From Tubulanus polymorphus (taxonomy: Eukaryota > Nemertea > Palaeonemertea > Tubulaniformes > Tubulanidae): 64,000 nucleotides of DNA. The notes beneath the pieces are model-generated. The model was not told the origin of the DNA, did no database searches, and saw nothing but the letters and a program-made list of their open reading frames with translations. Both the position numbers and the translations under genes were made by a program. Below are positions 1 through 13,310 of the stretch, piece by piece; positions within the stretch are counted from its first letter, which is position 1, and each line of letters starts with the position of its first letter. Location of the stretch: contig NC_134025.1 in the NCBI RefSeq assembly GCF_964204645.1, positions 15,718,001 to 15,782,000 of the forward strand. Reading direction: 5' to 3'.

Positions 1-1232
1 AAAACGTCTTTTCTCGCGCTGAACGACGTTTTCGCGTCGAAAAGTGCTTTTCCTGACGATTTGAGCGCTTTTACGCATCGACATTGTCGTTTTTCCGATA
101 GGGGGAATATTTGATACGAAAACGTCTTTTCTCGCGCTCAATGACGTTTTCGCGTCGAAAAGTGCTTTTCCTGACGATTTGAGCGCTTTTACGGATCGAC
201 ATTGTCGTTTTTCCGATAAGGGGAATATTCGATACGAAAACGTCTTTTTTTGCTCGCGCTGAACGAGGTTTTCGGGTCGAAAAGTGCTTTTCCGAAAGAT
301 TTGAGCCCTTTTACGCATCGACATTTTCGTTTTTTCGATAGAGGGAATATTTGACACGAAAACGACTTTTCTCGCGCTGAACGACGTTTTCGCGTCGAAA
401 AGTGCTTTTGCTGACGATTTGAGCGCTTTTGCGCATCGACATTTTCGTTTTTCCGATAGAGGGAATATTTGATACGGAAACGACTTTTCTCGCGCTGAAC
501 GACGTTTTCGCGTCGAAAAGTGCTTTTCCTGACGATTTGAGCGCTTTTACGCATCGTCGTTTTTCCGATAGGTTGAATATTTGATACGAAAAACGTCTTT
601 ACTCGCGCTGAACGACGTTTTCGCGTCGGAAAGTGCTTTTCCTGGCGATTTGAGCGCTTTTACCCATCGACATTGTCGTTTTTCCGATAGTGGGAATATT
701 TGATACGAAAACTTCTTTTCTCGCGCTGAACGATGTTTTCGCGTCGAAAAGTGCTTTTCCTGACGATTTGAGCGCTTTTACGCATCGACATTGTCGTTTT
801 TTCCGATAGGGGAATATTTGATACGAAAACGTCTTTTCTCGCGCTGAACGACGTTTTCGCGTGGGAAAGTGCTTTTCCTGGCGATTTGAGCGCTTTTACC
901 CATCGACATTGTCGTTTTTCCGATAGGGGGAATATTTGACACGAAAACGTCTTTTCTCGCGCTGAACGATGTTTTCGCGTCGAAAAGTGCTATTCCTGAC
1001 GATTTGAGCGCTTTTACGCATCGACATTTTCGTTTTTCCGATAGGGGGAATATTTGATACGAAAACGTCTTTTCTAGCACTAAACGACGTTTTCGGGTCG
1101 AAACGTGGGCCCTTTTACGCATCGGCATTTTCGTTTTTCCGATAGAGGAAATATTTGATACGAAAACATCTTTTCTCGCGCTGAACGACGTTTTCGCGTC
1201 GAAAAGTGCTTTTCTTGACGATTTGAGCGCTT

Positions 1233-3604
1233 TTACGCATCGACATTGTCGTTTTTCCGATAGGGGGAATATTTGATACGAAAACGTCTTTTCTCGCGCT
1301 GAACGACGTTTTCGCGTCGAAAAGTGCTTTTCCTGACGATTTGAGCGCTTTTACGCATCGACATTGTCATTTTTCCGATAGGGGGAATATTTGATACGAA
1401 AACGTCTTTTCTCGCGCTCAATGACGTTTTCGCGTCGAAAAGTGCTTTTCCTGACGATTTGAGCGCTTTTACGGATCGACATTGTCGTTTTTCCGATAAG
1501 GGGAATATTCGATACGAAAACGTCTTTTTTTGCTCGCGCTGAACGAGGTTTTCGGGTCGAAAAGTGCTTTTCCGAAAGATTTGAGCCCTTTTACGCATCG
1601 ACATTTTCGTTTTTCCGATAGAGGGAATATTTGACACGAAAACGACTTTTCTCGCGCTGAACGACGTTTTCGCGTCGAAAAGTGCTTTTCCTGACGATGT
1701 GAGCGCTTTTACGCATCGACATCGTCGTTTTTCCGATAGGTTGAATATTTGATACGAAAAACGTCTTTACTCGCGCAGAACGACGTTTTCGCGTCGAAAA
1801 GTGCTTTTCCTGACGATTTGAGTGCTTTTACGCATCGAAATTTTCGTTTTTCCGATAGAGGGAATATTTGATACGAAAACGACTTTTCTCGCGCTGAACG
1901 AGGTTTTCGCGTCGAAAAGTGCTTTTCCGAAAGATTTGAGCCCTTCTACGCATCGACATTTTCCTTTTTTCCGATAGGGGGAATATTTGATACGAAAACG
2001 TCTTTTCTCGCGCTGAACGACGTTTTCGAGTCGAAAAGTGCTTTTCCTGACGATTTGAGCGCTTTTACGCATCTACATTGTCGTTTTTCCGATAGGGGGA
2101 ATATTTGATACGAAAACGTCTTTTCTCGCGCTGAACGACGTTTTCGCGTCGAAAAGTGCTTTTCCTGACGATTTGAGCGCTTTTACGCATCGACATTTTC
2201 GTTTTTCCGTTAGAGGGAATATTTGATACGAAAACGTCTTTTCTCGCGCTGAACGACGTTTTCGCGTCGAAAAGTGCTTTTCCTGACGATTTGAGCGCTT
2301 TTACGCATCGACATTGTCGTTTTTCCGATAGGGGGAATATTTGATACGAAAACGTCTTTTCTCGCGCTGAACGACGTTTTCGCGTCGAAAAGTGCTTTTC
2401 CTGACGATTTGAGCGCTTTTACGCATCGACATTGTCGTTTTTCCGATAGGGGGAATATTTGATACGAAAACGTCTTTTCTCGCGCTGAACGACGTTTTCG
2501 CGTCGAAAAGTGCTTTTCCTGACGATTTGAGCGCTTTTACGCATCGACATTGTCATTTTTCCGATAGGGGGAATATTTGATACGAAAACGTCTTTTCTCG
2601 CGCTCAATGACGTTTTCGCGTCGAAAAGTGCTTTTCCTGACGATTTGAGCGCTTTTACGGATCGACATTGTCGTTTTTCCGATAAGGGGAATATTCGATA
2701 CGAAAACGTCTTTTTTTGCTCGCGCTGAACGAGGTTTTCGGGTCGAAAAGTGCTTTTCCGAAAGATTTGAGCCCTTTTACGCATCGACATTTTCGTTTTT
2801 CCGATAGAGGGAATATTTGACACGAAAACGACTTTTCTCGCGCTGAACGACGTTTTCGCGTCGAAAAGTGCTTTTCCTGACGATGTGAGCGCTTTTACGC
2901 ATCGACATCGTCGTTTTTCCGATAGGTTGAATATTTGATACGAAAAACGTCTTTACTCGCGCAGAACGACGTTTTCGCGTCGAAAAGTGCTTTTCCTGAC
3001 GATTTGAGTGCTTTTACGCATCGAAATTTTCGTTTTTCCGATAGAGGGAATATTTGATACGAAAACGACTTTTCTCGCGCTGAACGAGGTTTTCGCGTCG
3101 AAAAGTGCTTTTCCGAAAGATTTGAGCCCTTCTACGCATCGACATTTTCCTTTTTTCCGATAGGGGGAATATTTGATACGAAAACGTCTTTTCTCGCGCT
3201 GAACGACGTTTTCGAGTCGAAAAGTGCTTTTCCTGACGATTTGAGCGCTTTTACGCATCTACATTGTCGTTTTTCCGATAGGGGGAATATTTGATACGAA
3301 AACGTCTTTTCTCGCGCTGAACGACGTTTTCGCGTCGAAAAGTGCTTTTCCTGACGATTTGAGCGCTTTTACGCATCGACATTTTCGTTTTTCCGTTAGA
3401 GGGAATATTTGATACGAAAACGTCTTTTCTCGCGCTGAACGACGTTTTCGCGTCGAAAAGTGCTTTTCCTGACGATTTGAGCGCTTTTACGCATCGACAT
3501 TGTCGTTTTTCCGATAGGGGGAATATTTGATACGAAAACGTCTTTTCTCGCGCTGAACGACGTTTTCGCGTCGAAAAGTGCTTTTCCTGACGATTTGAGC
3601 GCTT
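1233..3604. repeat. 1186-bp higher-order tandem duplication in family A
   Basis: Two adjacent units, about 1233-2418 and 2419-3604, are near-identical at a period of 1186 bp (ten monomers plus 6 bp). Diagnostic variants occur in both: CTCAATGACG, ACGGATCGAC, an expanded T run before GCTCGCGC, and CCGAAAGATTTGAGCCC. Identity continues to about 3660. A further partial copy lies at 1-560, matching from 1279 onwards. Confidence 0.9.
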
Positions 3605-5000
3605 TTACGCATCGACATTGTCGTTTTTCCGATAGGGGGAATATTTGATACGAAAACGTCTTTTCTCGCGCTCAACGACGTTTTCCCTTCGAAAAGTGCT
3701 TTTCCTGACGATTTGAGCGCTTTTTACGCATCGACATTGTCGTTTTTCCGATAGGGGGAATATTCGATACGAAAACATCTTTTCTCGCGCTGAACGAGGT
3801 TTTCGGGTCGAAAAGTGCTTTTCCGAAAGATTTGAGCCCTTTTACGCATCGACATTTTCGTTTTTCCGATAGAGGGAATATTTGATACGAAAACGACTTT
3901 TCTCCCGCTGAACGACGTTTTCGCGTCGAAAAGTGCTTTTCCTGACGATTCGAGTGCTTTTACGCATCGACATCGTCGTTTTTCCGATAGGTTGAATATT
4001 TGATACGAAAAACGTCTTTACTCGCGCAGAACGACGTTTTCGCGTCGAAAAGTGCTTTTCCTGACGATTTGAGCGCTTTTACGCATCGACATTTTCGTTT
4101 TTCCGATAGAGGGAATATTTGATACGAAAACGTCTTTTCTCGCGCTGAACGACGTTTTCGCGTCGAAAAGTGCTTTTCCTGACGATTTGAGCGCTTTTAC
4201 GCATCGACATTGTCGTTTTTCCGATAGGGGGAATATTTGATACGAAAACGTCTTTTCTCGCGCTGAACGACGTTTTCGCGTCGAAAAGTGCTTTTCCTGA
4301 CGATTTGAGCGCTTTTACGTATCGACATTGTCGTTTTTCCGATAGGGGGAATATTTGATACGAAAACGTCTTTTCTCGCGCTGAACGACGTTTTCGCGTC
4401 GAAAAGTGCTTTTCCTGACGATTTGAGCGCTTTTTACGCATCGACATTTTCGTTTTTCCGATAGGGGGAATATTTGATACGAAAACGTCTTTTCTCGCGC
4501 TGAACGAGGTTTTCGGGTCGAAAAGTGCTTTTCCGAAAGATTTGAGCCCTTTTACGCATCGACATTTTCGTTTTTCCGATAGAGGGAATATTTGATACGA
4601 AAACGACTTTTCTCCCGCTGAACGACGTTTTCGCGTCGAAAAGTGCTTTTCCTGACGATTCGAGTGCTTTTACGCATCGACATCGTCGTTTTTCCGATAG
4701 GTAGAATATCTGATACGAAAAACGTCTTTACTCGCGCAGAACGACGTTTTCGCGTCGAAAAGTGCTTTTCCTGACGATTTGAGCGCTTTTACGCATCGAC
4801 ATTTTCGTTTTTCCGATAGAGGGAATATTTGATACGAAAACGTCTTTTCTCGCGCTGAACGACGTTTTCGCGTCGAAAAGTGCTTTTCCTGACGATTTGA
4901 GCGCTTTTACGCATCGACATTGTCGTTTTTCCGATACAGGGAATATTTGATACGAAAACGTCTTTTCTCGCGCTGAACGACGTTTTCGCGTCGAAAAGTG

Positions 5001-5100
5001 NNNNNNNNNNNNNNNNNNNNNNNNNNNNNNNNNNNNNNNNNNNNNNNNNNNNNNNNNNNNNNNNNNNNNNNNNNNNNNNNNNNNNNNNNNNNNNNNNNNN
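5001..5100. other. Assembly gap (100 N)
   Basis: Exactly 100 undetermined bases inside the family A array, the usual placeholder for a gap of unknown size. The sequence resumes in mid-monomer at 5101, where it begins to match 8495 onwards at an offset of 3394. The true copy number here is unknown. Confidence 0.99.
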
Positions 5101-7720
5101 AAAATTTGATACGAAAACGTCTTTTCTCGCGCTGAACGAAGTTTTCGGGGCAAAAAGTGCTTTTCCTGACGATTTGAGCCCTTTTACGCATCGACATTTT
5201 CGTTTTTCCGGTAGGGGGAATATTTGATACGAAAACGTCTTTTCTCGCGCTGAACGACGTTTTCGGGTCGAAAAGTGCTTTTCCTGACGATTTGAGCGCT
5301 TTTACGCATCGACATTTTCGTTTTTCCGATAGGGGGAATATTTGATACGAAAACGTTTTTTCTCGCGCTGAACGACGTTTTCGGGTCGAAAAGTTCTCTT
5401 CCTGACGATTTAAGCGCTTTTACGCATCGACATTGTCGTTTTTCCGATAGGGGGAATATTTGATACGAAAACGTCTTTTCTCGCGCTGAACGACGTTTTC
5501 GGGTCGAAAAGTGCTTTTCCTGACGATTTGAGCGCTTTTACGCATCGACATTTTCGTTTTTCCGATAGGGGGAATATTTGATACGAACACGTCTTTTCTC
5601 GCGATGAACAAGGTTTTCGGGTCGAAAAGTGCTTTTCCTGAAGATTTGAGCCCTTTCACGCATCGACATTTTCGTTTTTTCCGATAGGGGGAATATTTGA
5701 TACGAAAACGTTTTTTTCTCGCGCTGAACGACGTTTTCGCGTCGAAAAGTGCTTTTCCTGACGATTTGAGCGCTTTTACGCATCGACATCGTCGTTTTTC
5801 CGATAGGGGGAATATTTGATACGAAAACGTCTTTTCTCGCGCTGAACGACGTTTTCGCGTCGAAAAGTGCTTTTCCTGGCGATTTGAGCGCTTTTACGCA
5901 TCGACATCGTCTTTTTTCCGATAGGGGGAATATTTGATACGAGAACGTCTTTTCTCGCGCTGAACGACGTTTTCGCGTCGAAAAGTGCTTTTCCTGACGA
6001 TTTGAGCGCTTTTACGCATCGACATTGTCGTTTTTCCGATAGGGGGAATATTTGATACGTAAACGTCTTTTCTCGCGCTGAACGACGTTTTCGCGTCGAA
6101 AAGTGCTTTTCCTGACGATTTGAGCGCTTTTACGCATCGACATTTTCGTGTTTCCGATAGGGGGAATATTTGATACGAAAACGTCTTTTCTCGCGCTGAA
6201 CGACGTTTTCGCGTCGAAAAGTGCTTTTCCTGACGATTTGAGCGCTTTTACGCATCGACATTTTCGTTTTTCCGATAGGGGGAATATTTGATACGAAAAC
6301 ATCTTTTCTCGCGCTGAACGACGTTTTCGCGTCGAAAAGTGCTTTTCCTGACGATTTGAGCGCTTTTACGCATCGACATTGTCGTTTTTCCGATAGGGGG
6401 AATATTTGATACGTAAACGTCTTTTCTCGCGCTGAACGACGTTTTCGCGTCGAAAAGTGCTTTTCCTGACGATTTGAGCGCTTTTACGCATCGACATTTT
6501 CGTGTTTCCGATAGGGGGAATATTTGATACGAAAACGTCTTTTCTCGCGCTGAACGACGTTTTCGCGTCGAAAAGTGCTTTTCCTGACGATTTGAGCGCT
6601 TTTACGCATCGACATTTTCGTTTTTCCGATAGGGGGAATATTTGATACGAAAACATCTTTTCTCGCGCTGAACGACGTTTTCGCGTCGAAAAGTGATTTT
6701 CCTGACGATTTGAGCGCTTTTACGCATCGACATTGTCGTTTTTTCCGATAGGGGGAATATTTGATACGAAAACATCTTTTCTCGCGCTGAACGACGTTTT
6801 CGCATCGAAAAGTGCTTTTCCTGAGGATTTGAGCGCTTTTACGCATCGACAACGTCGTTTTTCCGATAGGGGGAATATTTGATACGAAAACGTCTTTTCT
6901 CGCGCTGAACGACGTTTTCGCGTCGAAAAGTGCTTTTCCTGGCGATTTGAGCGCTTTTACGCATCGACATCGTCGTTTTTCCGATAGGGGGAATATTTGA
7001 TACGAAAACGTCTTTTCTCGCGCTGAACGACGTTTTCGCGTCGAAAAGTGCTTTTCCTGACGATTTGAGCGCTTTTACGCATCGACATTGTCGTTTTTCC
7101 GATAGGGGGAATATTTGATACGAAAACGTTTTTTCTCGCGCTGAACGACGTTTTCGCGTCGAAAAGTGCTTTTCCTGACGTTTTGAGCGCCTTTACGCAT
7201 CGATTTTTTCGTTTTTCCGATAGGGGGAATATTTGATACGAAAACGTCTTTTCTCACGCTGAACGACGTTTTCGCGTCGAAAAGTGCTTTTCCTGGCGAT
7301 TTGAGCGCTTTTACGCATCGACATTGTCCTTTTTCCGATAGGGGGAATATTTGATACGTAAACGTCTTTTCTCGCGCTGAACGACGTTTTCGCGTCGAAA
7401 AGTGCTTTTCCTGACGATTTGAGCGCTTTTACGCATCGACATTTTCGTGTTTCCGATAGGGGGAATATTTGATACGAAAACGTCTTTTCTCGCGCTGAAC
7501 GACGTTTTCGGGTCGAAAAGTGCTTTTCCTGACGATTTGAGCCCTTTCACGCATCGACATTGTCCTTTTTCCGATAGAGGGAATATTTGATACGAAAACG
7601 TCTTTTCTCGCGCTGAACGACTTTTTCGGGTCGAAAAGTGCTTTTCCTGACGATTTGAGACCTTTTACGCATTGACATTTTCGTTTTTCCGGTAGGGGGA
7701 ATATTTGATACGAAAACGTT
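5101..7720. repeat. Large segmental duplication, copy 1 of 2
   Basis: This segment matches 8495-10760. The offset is 3394 bp up to about 6010 and 3040 bp after about 6720. The change of 354 bp is exactly three monomers and reflects an extra tandem copy in this unit (6012-6365 repeated as 6366-6719). The left edge coincides with the assembly gap. Confidence 0.9.
6012..6719. repeat. 354-bp (3-monomer) tandem duplication
   Basis: 6012-6365 and 6366-6719 are near-identical. Both carry the marker variants GATACGTAAACG, TCGTGTTTCCG and GAAAACATC. The homologous stretch at 9406-9759 has only one copy, so this is a local gain here or a loss there. Confidence 0.9.
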
Positions 7721-8494
7721 TTTTCTCGCGCTGAACGACGTTTTCGGGTCGAAAAGTGCTTTTCCTGAAGATTTGAGCCCTTTCACGCATCGATATTGTC
7801 CTTTTTTCGATAGAGGGAATATTTGATACGAAAACGTCTTTTCTCGCGCTGAACGACGTTTTCGCGTCGAAAAGTGCTTTTCCTGGCGATTTGAGCGCTT
7901 TTACGCATCGACATTGTCGTTTTTCCGATAGGGGGAATATTTGATACGTAAACGTCTTTTCTCGCGCTGAACGACGTTTTCGCGTCGAAAAGTGCTTTTC
8001 CTGACGATTTGAGCGCTTTTACGCATCGACATTTTCGTGTTTCCGATAGGGGGAATATTTGATACGAAAACGTCTTTTCTCGCGCTGAACGACGTTTTCG
8101 CGTCGAAAAGTGCTTTTCCTGACGATTTGAGCGCTTTTACGCATCGACATTTTCGTTTTTCCGATAGGGGGAATATTTGATACGAAAACGTCTTTTCTCG
8201 CGCTGAACGACGTTTTCGGGGCAAAAAGTGCTTTTCCTGACGATTTGAGCCCTTTTACGCATCGACATTTTCGTTTTTCCGGTAGGGGGAATATTTGATA
8301 CGAAAACGTCTTTTCTCGCGCTGAACGACGTTTGAGCGCTTTTACGCATCGACATTTTCGTTTTTCCAATAGGGGGAATATTTGATACGAAAACGTCTTT
8401 TCTCGCGCTGAACGACGTTTTCGCGTCGAAAAGTGCTTTTCCTGACGATTTAAGCGCTTTTACGCATCGACATTGTCGTTTTTCCGATAGGGGA

Positions 8495-10760
8495 AAAATT
8501 TGATACGAAAACGTCTTTTCTCGCGCTGAACGAAGTTTTCGGGGCAAAAAGTGCTTTTCCTGACGATGTGAGCCCTTTTACGCATCGACATTTTCGTTTT
8601 TCCGGTAGGGGGAATATTTGATACGAAAACGTCTTTTCTCGCGCTGAACGACGTTTTCGGGTCGAAAAGTGCTTTTCCTGACGATTTGAGCGCTTTTACG
8701 CATCGACATTTTCGTTTTTCCGATAGGGGGAATATTTGATACGAAAACGTTTTTTCTCGCGCTGAACGACGTTTTCGGGTCGAAAAGTTCTCTTCCTGAC
8801 GATTTAAGCGCTTTTACGCATCGACATTGTCGTTTTTCCGATAGGGGGAATATTTGATACGAAAACGTCTTTTCTCGCGCTGAACGACGTTTTCGGGTCG
8901 AAAAGTGCTTTTCCTGACGATTTGAGCGCTTTTACGCATCGACATTTTCGTTTTTCCGATAGGGGGAATATTTGATACGAACACGTCTTTTCTCGCGATG
9001 AACAAGGTTTTCGGGTCGAAAAGTGCTTTTCCTGAAGATTTGAGCCCTTTCACGCATCGACATTTTCGTTTTTTCCGATAGGGGGAATATTTGATACGAA
9101 AACGTTTTTTTCTCGCGCTGAACGACGTTTTCGCGTCGAAAAGTGCTTTTCCTGACGATTTGAGCGCTTTTACGCATCGACATCGTCGTTTTTCCGATAG
9201 GGGGAATATTTGATACGAAAACGTCTTTTCTCGCGCTGAACGACGTTTTCGCGTCGAAAAGTGCTTTTCCTGGCGATTTGAGCGCTTTTACGCATCGACA
9301 TCGTCGTTTTTCCGATAGGGGGAATATTTGATACGAGAACGTCTTTTCTCGCGCTGAACGACGTTTTCGCGTCGAAAAGTGCTTTTCCTGACGATTTGAG
9401 CGCTTTTACGCATCGACATTGTCGTTTTTCCGATAGGGGGAATATTTGATACGTAAACGTCTTTTCTCGCGCTGAACGACGTTTTCGCGTCGAAAAGTGC
9501 TTTTCCTGACGATTTGAGCGCTTTTACGCATCGACATTTTCGTGTTTCCGATAGGGGGAATATTTGATACGAAAACGTCTTTTCTCGCGCTGAACGACGT
9601 TTTCGCGTCGAAAAGTGCTTTTCCTGACGATTTGAGCGCTTTTACGCATCGACATTTTCGTTTTTCCGATAGGGGGAATATTTGATACGAAAACATCTTT
9701 TCTCGCGCTGAACGACGTTTTCGCGTCGAAAAGTGATTTTCCTGACGATTTGAGCGCTTTTACGCATCGACATTGTCGTTTTTTCCGATAGGGGGAATAT
9801 TTGATACGAAAACATCTTTTCTCGCGCTGAACGACGTTTTCGCGTCGAAAAGTGATTTTCCTGACGATTTGAGCGCTTTTACGCATCGACAACGTCGTTT
9901 TTCCGATAGGGGGAATATTTGATACGAAAACGTCTTTTCTCGCGCTGAACGACGTTTTCGCGTCGAAAAGTGCTTTTCCTGGCGATTTGAGCGCTTTTAC
10001 GCATCGACATCGTCGTTTTTCCGATAGGGGGAATATTTGATACGAAAACGTCTTTTCTCGCGCTGAACGACGTTTTCGCGTCGAAAAGTGCTTTTCCTGA
10101 CGATTTGAGCGCTTTTACGCATCGACATTGTCGTTTTTCCGATAGGGGGAATATTTGATACGAAAACGTTTTTTCTCGCGCTGAACGACGTTTTCGCGTC
10201 GAAAAGTGCTTTTCCTGACGTTTTGAGCGCCTTTACGCATCGATTTTTTCGTTTTTCCGATAGGGGGAATATTTGATACGAAAACGTCTTTTCTCACGCT
10301 GAACGACGTTTTCGCGTCGAAAAGTGCTTTTCCTGGCGATTTGAGCGCTTTTACGCATCGACATTGTCCTTTTTCCGATAGGGGGAATATTTGATACGTA
10401 AACGTCTTTTCTCGCGCTGAACGACGTTTTCGCGTCGAAAAGTGCTTTTCCTGACGATTTGAGCGCTTTTACGCATCGACATTTTCGTGTTTCCGATAGG
10501 GGGAATATTTGATACGAAAACGTCTTTTCTCGCTCTGAACGACGTTTTCGGGTCGAAAAGTGCTTTTCCTGACGATTTGAGCCCTTTCACGCATCGACAT
10601 TGTCCTTTTTCCGATAGAGGGAATATTTGATACGAAAACGTCTTTTCTCGCGCTGAACGACGTTTTCGGGTCGAAAAGTGCTTTTCCTGACGATTTGAGA
10701 CCTTTTACGCATTGACATTTTCGTTTTTCCGGTAGGGGGAATATTTGATACGAAAACGTT
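8495..10760. repeat. Large segmental duplication, copy 2 of 2
   Basis: This is the partner of 5101-7720 and shares unusual variants, including GAACACGTCTTTTCTCGCGA, GATGAACAAGG, GATACGTAAACG and ATTTTTTCG. It lacks the extra 354-bp trimer present in copy 1. Confidence 0.9.
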
Positions 10761-12240
10761 TTTGCTCGCGCTGAACGACGTTTTCGGGTCGAAAAGTGCT
10801 TTTCCTGACGATTTGAGCGCTTTTTACGCATCGACATTTTGGTTTTTTCGATAGGGGGAATATTTGATACGAACACGTCTTTTCTCGCGATGAACAAGGT
10901 TTTCGGGTCGAAAAGTGCTTTTCCTGAAGATTTGAGCCCTTTCACGCATCGACATTTTCGTTTTTCCGATAGGGGGAATATTTGATACGAAAACGTCTTT
11001 TCTCGCGCTGAACGACGTTTTCGCGTCGAAAAGTGCTTTTCCTGACGATTTGAGCGCTTTTACGCATCGACATTTTCGTTTTTCCGATAGGGGGAATATT
11101 TGATACGAAAACGTCTTTTCTCGCGGTGAACGACGTTTTCGGGTCGAAAAGTGCTTTTCCTGACGATTTGAGCCCTTTCACGCATCGACATTGTCCTTTT
11201 TCCGATAGAGGGAATATTTGATACGAAAACGTCTTTTCTCGCGCTGAACGACGTTTTCGGGTCGAAAAGTGCTTTTCCTGAAGATTTGAGCCCTTTCACG
11301 CATCGATATTGTCCTTTTTTCGATAGAGGGAATATTTGATACGAAAACGTCTTTTCTCGCGCTGAACGACGTTTTCGGGTCGAAAAGTGCTTTTCCTGAC
11401 GATTTGAGCGCTTTTACGCATCGACATTTTCGTGTTTCCGATAGGGGGAATATTTGATACGAAAACGTCTTTTCTCGCGCTGAACGACGTTTTCGGGGCA
11501 AAAAGTGCTTTTCCTGACGATTTGAGCCCTTTTACGCATCGACATTTTCGTTTTTCCGGTAGGGGGAATATTTGATACGAAAACGTCTTTTCTCGCGCTG
11601 AACGACGTTTTCGGGTCGAAAAGTGCTCTTCCTGACGATTTGAGCGCTTTTACGCATCGACATTTTGGTTTTTTCGATAGGGGGAAGATTTGATACGAAA
11701 ACGTCTTTTCTCGCGCTGAACGACGTTTTCGGGGCAAAAAGTGCTTTTCCTGACGATTTGAGCCCTTTTACGCATCGACATTTTCGTTTTTCCGGTAGGG
11801 GGAATATTTGATACGAAAACGTCTTTTCTCGCGCTGAACGACGTTTTCGGGTCGAAAAGTGCTTTTCCTGACGATTTGAGCGCTTTTACGCATCGACATT
11901 TTCGTTTTTCCGATAGGGGGAATATTTGATACGAAAACGTCTTTTCTCGCGCTGAACGACGTTTTCGCGTCGAAAATTGCTTTTCCTGACGATTTAAGCG
12001 CTTTTACGCATCGACATTGTCGTTTTTCCGATAGGGGGAATATTTGATACGAAAACGTTTTTTCTCGCGCTGAACGACGTTTTCGGGTCGAAAAGTGCTC
12101 TTCCTGACGATTTGAGCGCTTTAACGCATCGACATTTTGGTTTTTTCGATAGGGGGAAGATTTGATACGAAAACGTCTTTTCTCGCGCTGAACGACGTTT
12201 TCGGGGCAAAAAGTGCTTTTCCTGACGATTTGAGCCCTTT

Positions 12241-13310
12241 TACGCATCGACATTTTCGTTTTTCCGGTAGGGGGAATATTTGATACGAAAACGTCTTTTC
12301 TCGCGCTGAACGACGTTTTCGGGTCGAAAAGTGCTTTTCCTGACGATTTGAGCGCTTTTACGCATCGACATTTTCGTTTTTCCGATAGGGGGAATATTTG
12401 ATACGAAAACGTCTTTTCTCGCGCTGAACGACGTTTTCGCGTCGAAAAGTGCTTTTCCTGACGATTTAAGCGCTTTTACGCATCGACATTGTCGTTTTTC
12501 CGATAGGGGGAATATTTGATACGAAAACGTCTTTTCTCGCGCTGAACGACGTTTTCGGGTCGAAAAGTGCTTTTCCTGGCGATTTGAGCGCTTTTACGCA
12601 TCGACATTTTCGTTTTTCCGATAGAGGGAATATTTGATACGAAAACGTTTTTTCTCGCGCTGAACGACGTTTTCGGGTCGAAAAGTGCTTTTCCTGACGA
12701 TTTGAGCGCTTTTACGCATCGACATTTTGGTTTTTTCGATAGGGGGAATAGTTGATACGAAAACGTCTTTTCTCGCGCTGAACGACGTTTTCGGGGCAAA
12801 AAGTGCTTTTCCTGACGATTTGAGCCCTTTTACGCATCGACATTTTCGTTTTTCCGGTAGGGGGAATATTTGATACGAAAACGTCTTTTCTCGCGCTGAA
12901 CGACGTTTTCGGGTCGAAAAGTGCTTTTCCTGACGATTTGAGCGCTTTTACGCATCGACATTTTCGTTTTTCCGATAGGGGGAATATTTGATACGAAAAC
13001 GTCTTTTCTCGCGCTGAACGACGTTTTCGCGTCGAAAAGTGCTTTTCCTGACGATTTAAGCGCTTTTACGCATCGACATTGTCGTTTTTCCGATAGGGGG
13101 AATATTTGATACGAAAACGTCTTTTCTCGCGCTGAACGACGTTTTCGGGTCGAAAAGTGCTTTTCCTGGCGATTTGAGCGCTTTTACGCATCGACATTTT
13201 CGTTTTTCCGATAGAGGGAATATTTGATACGAAAACGTTTTTTCTCGCGCTGAACGACGTTTTCGGGTCGAAAAGTGCTTTTCCTGACGATTTGAGCCCT
13301 TTCACGCATC
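12241..13310. repeat. 590-bp (5-monomer) higher-order repeat
   Basis: 12241-12720 is repeated at 12831-13310 with an offset of exactly 590 bp. The order of variants matches: CCGGTAG, GGGTC, GCGTC with GATTTAAGC, and TGGCGATTTGAGC followed by CGATAGAGG. Related variant orders occur at 11.4-12.2 kb and 13.9-15.1 kb. Confidence 0.8.
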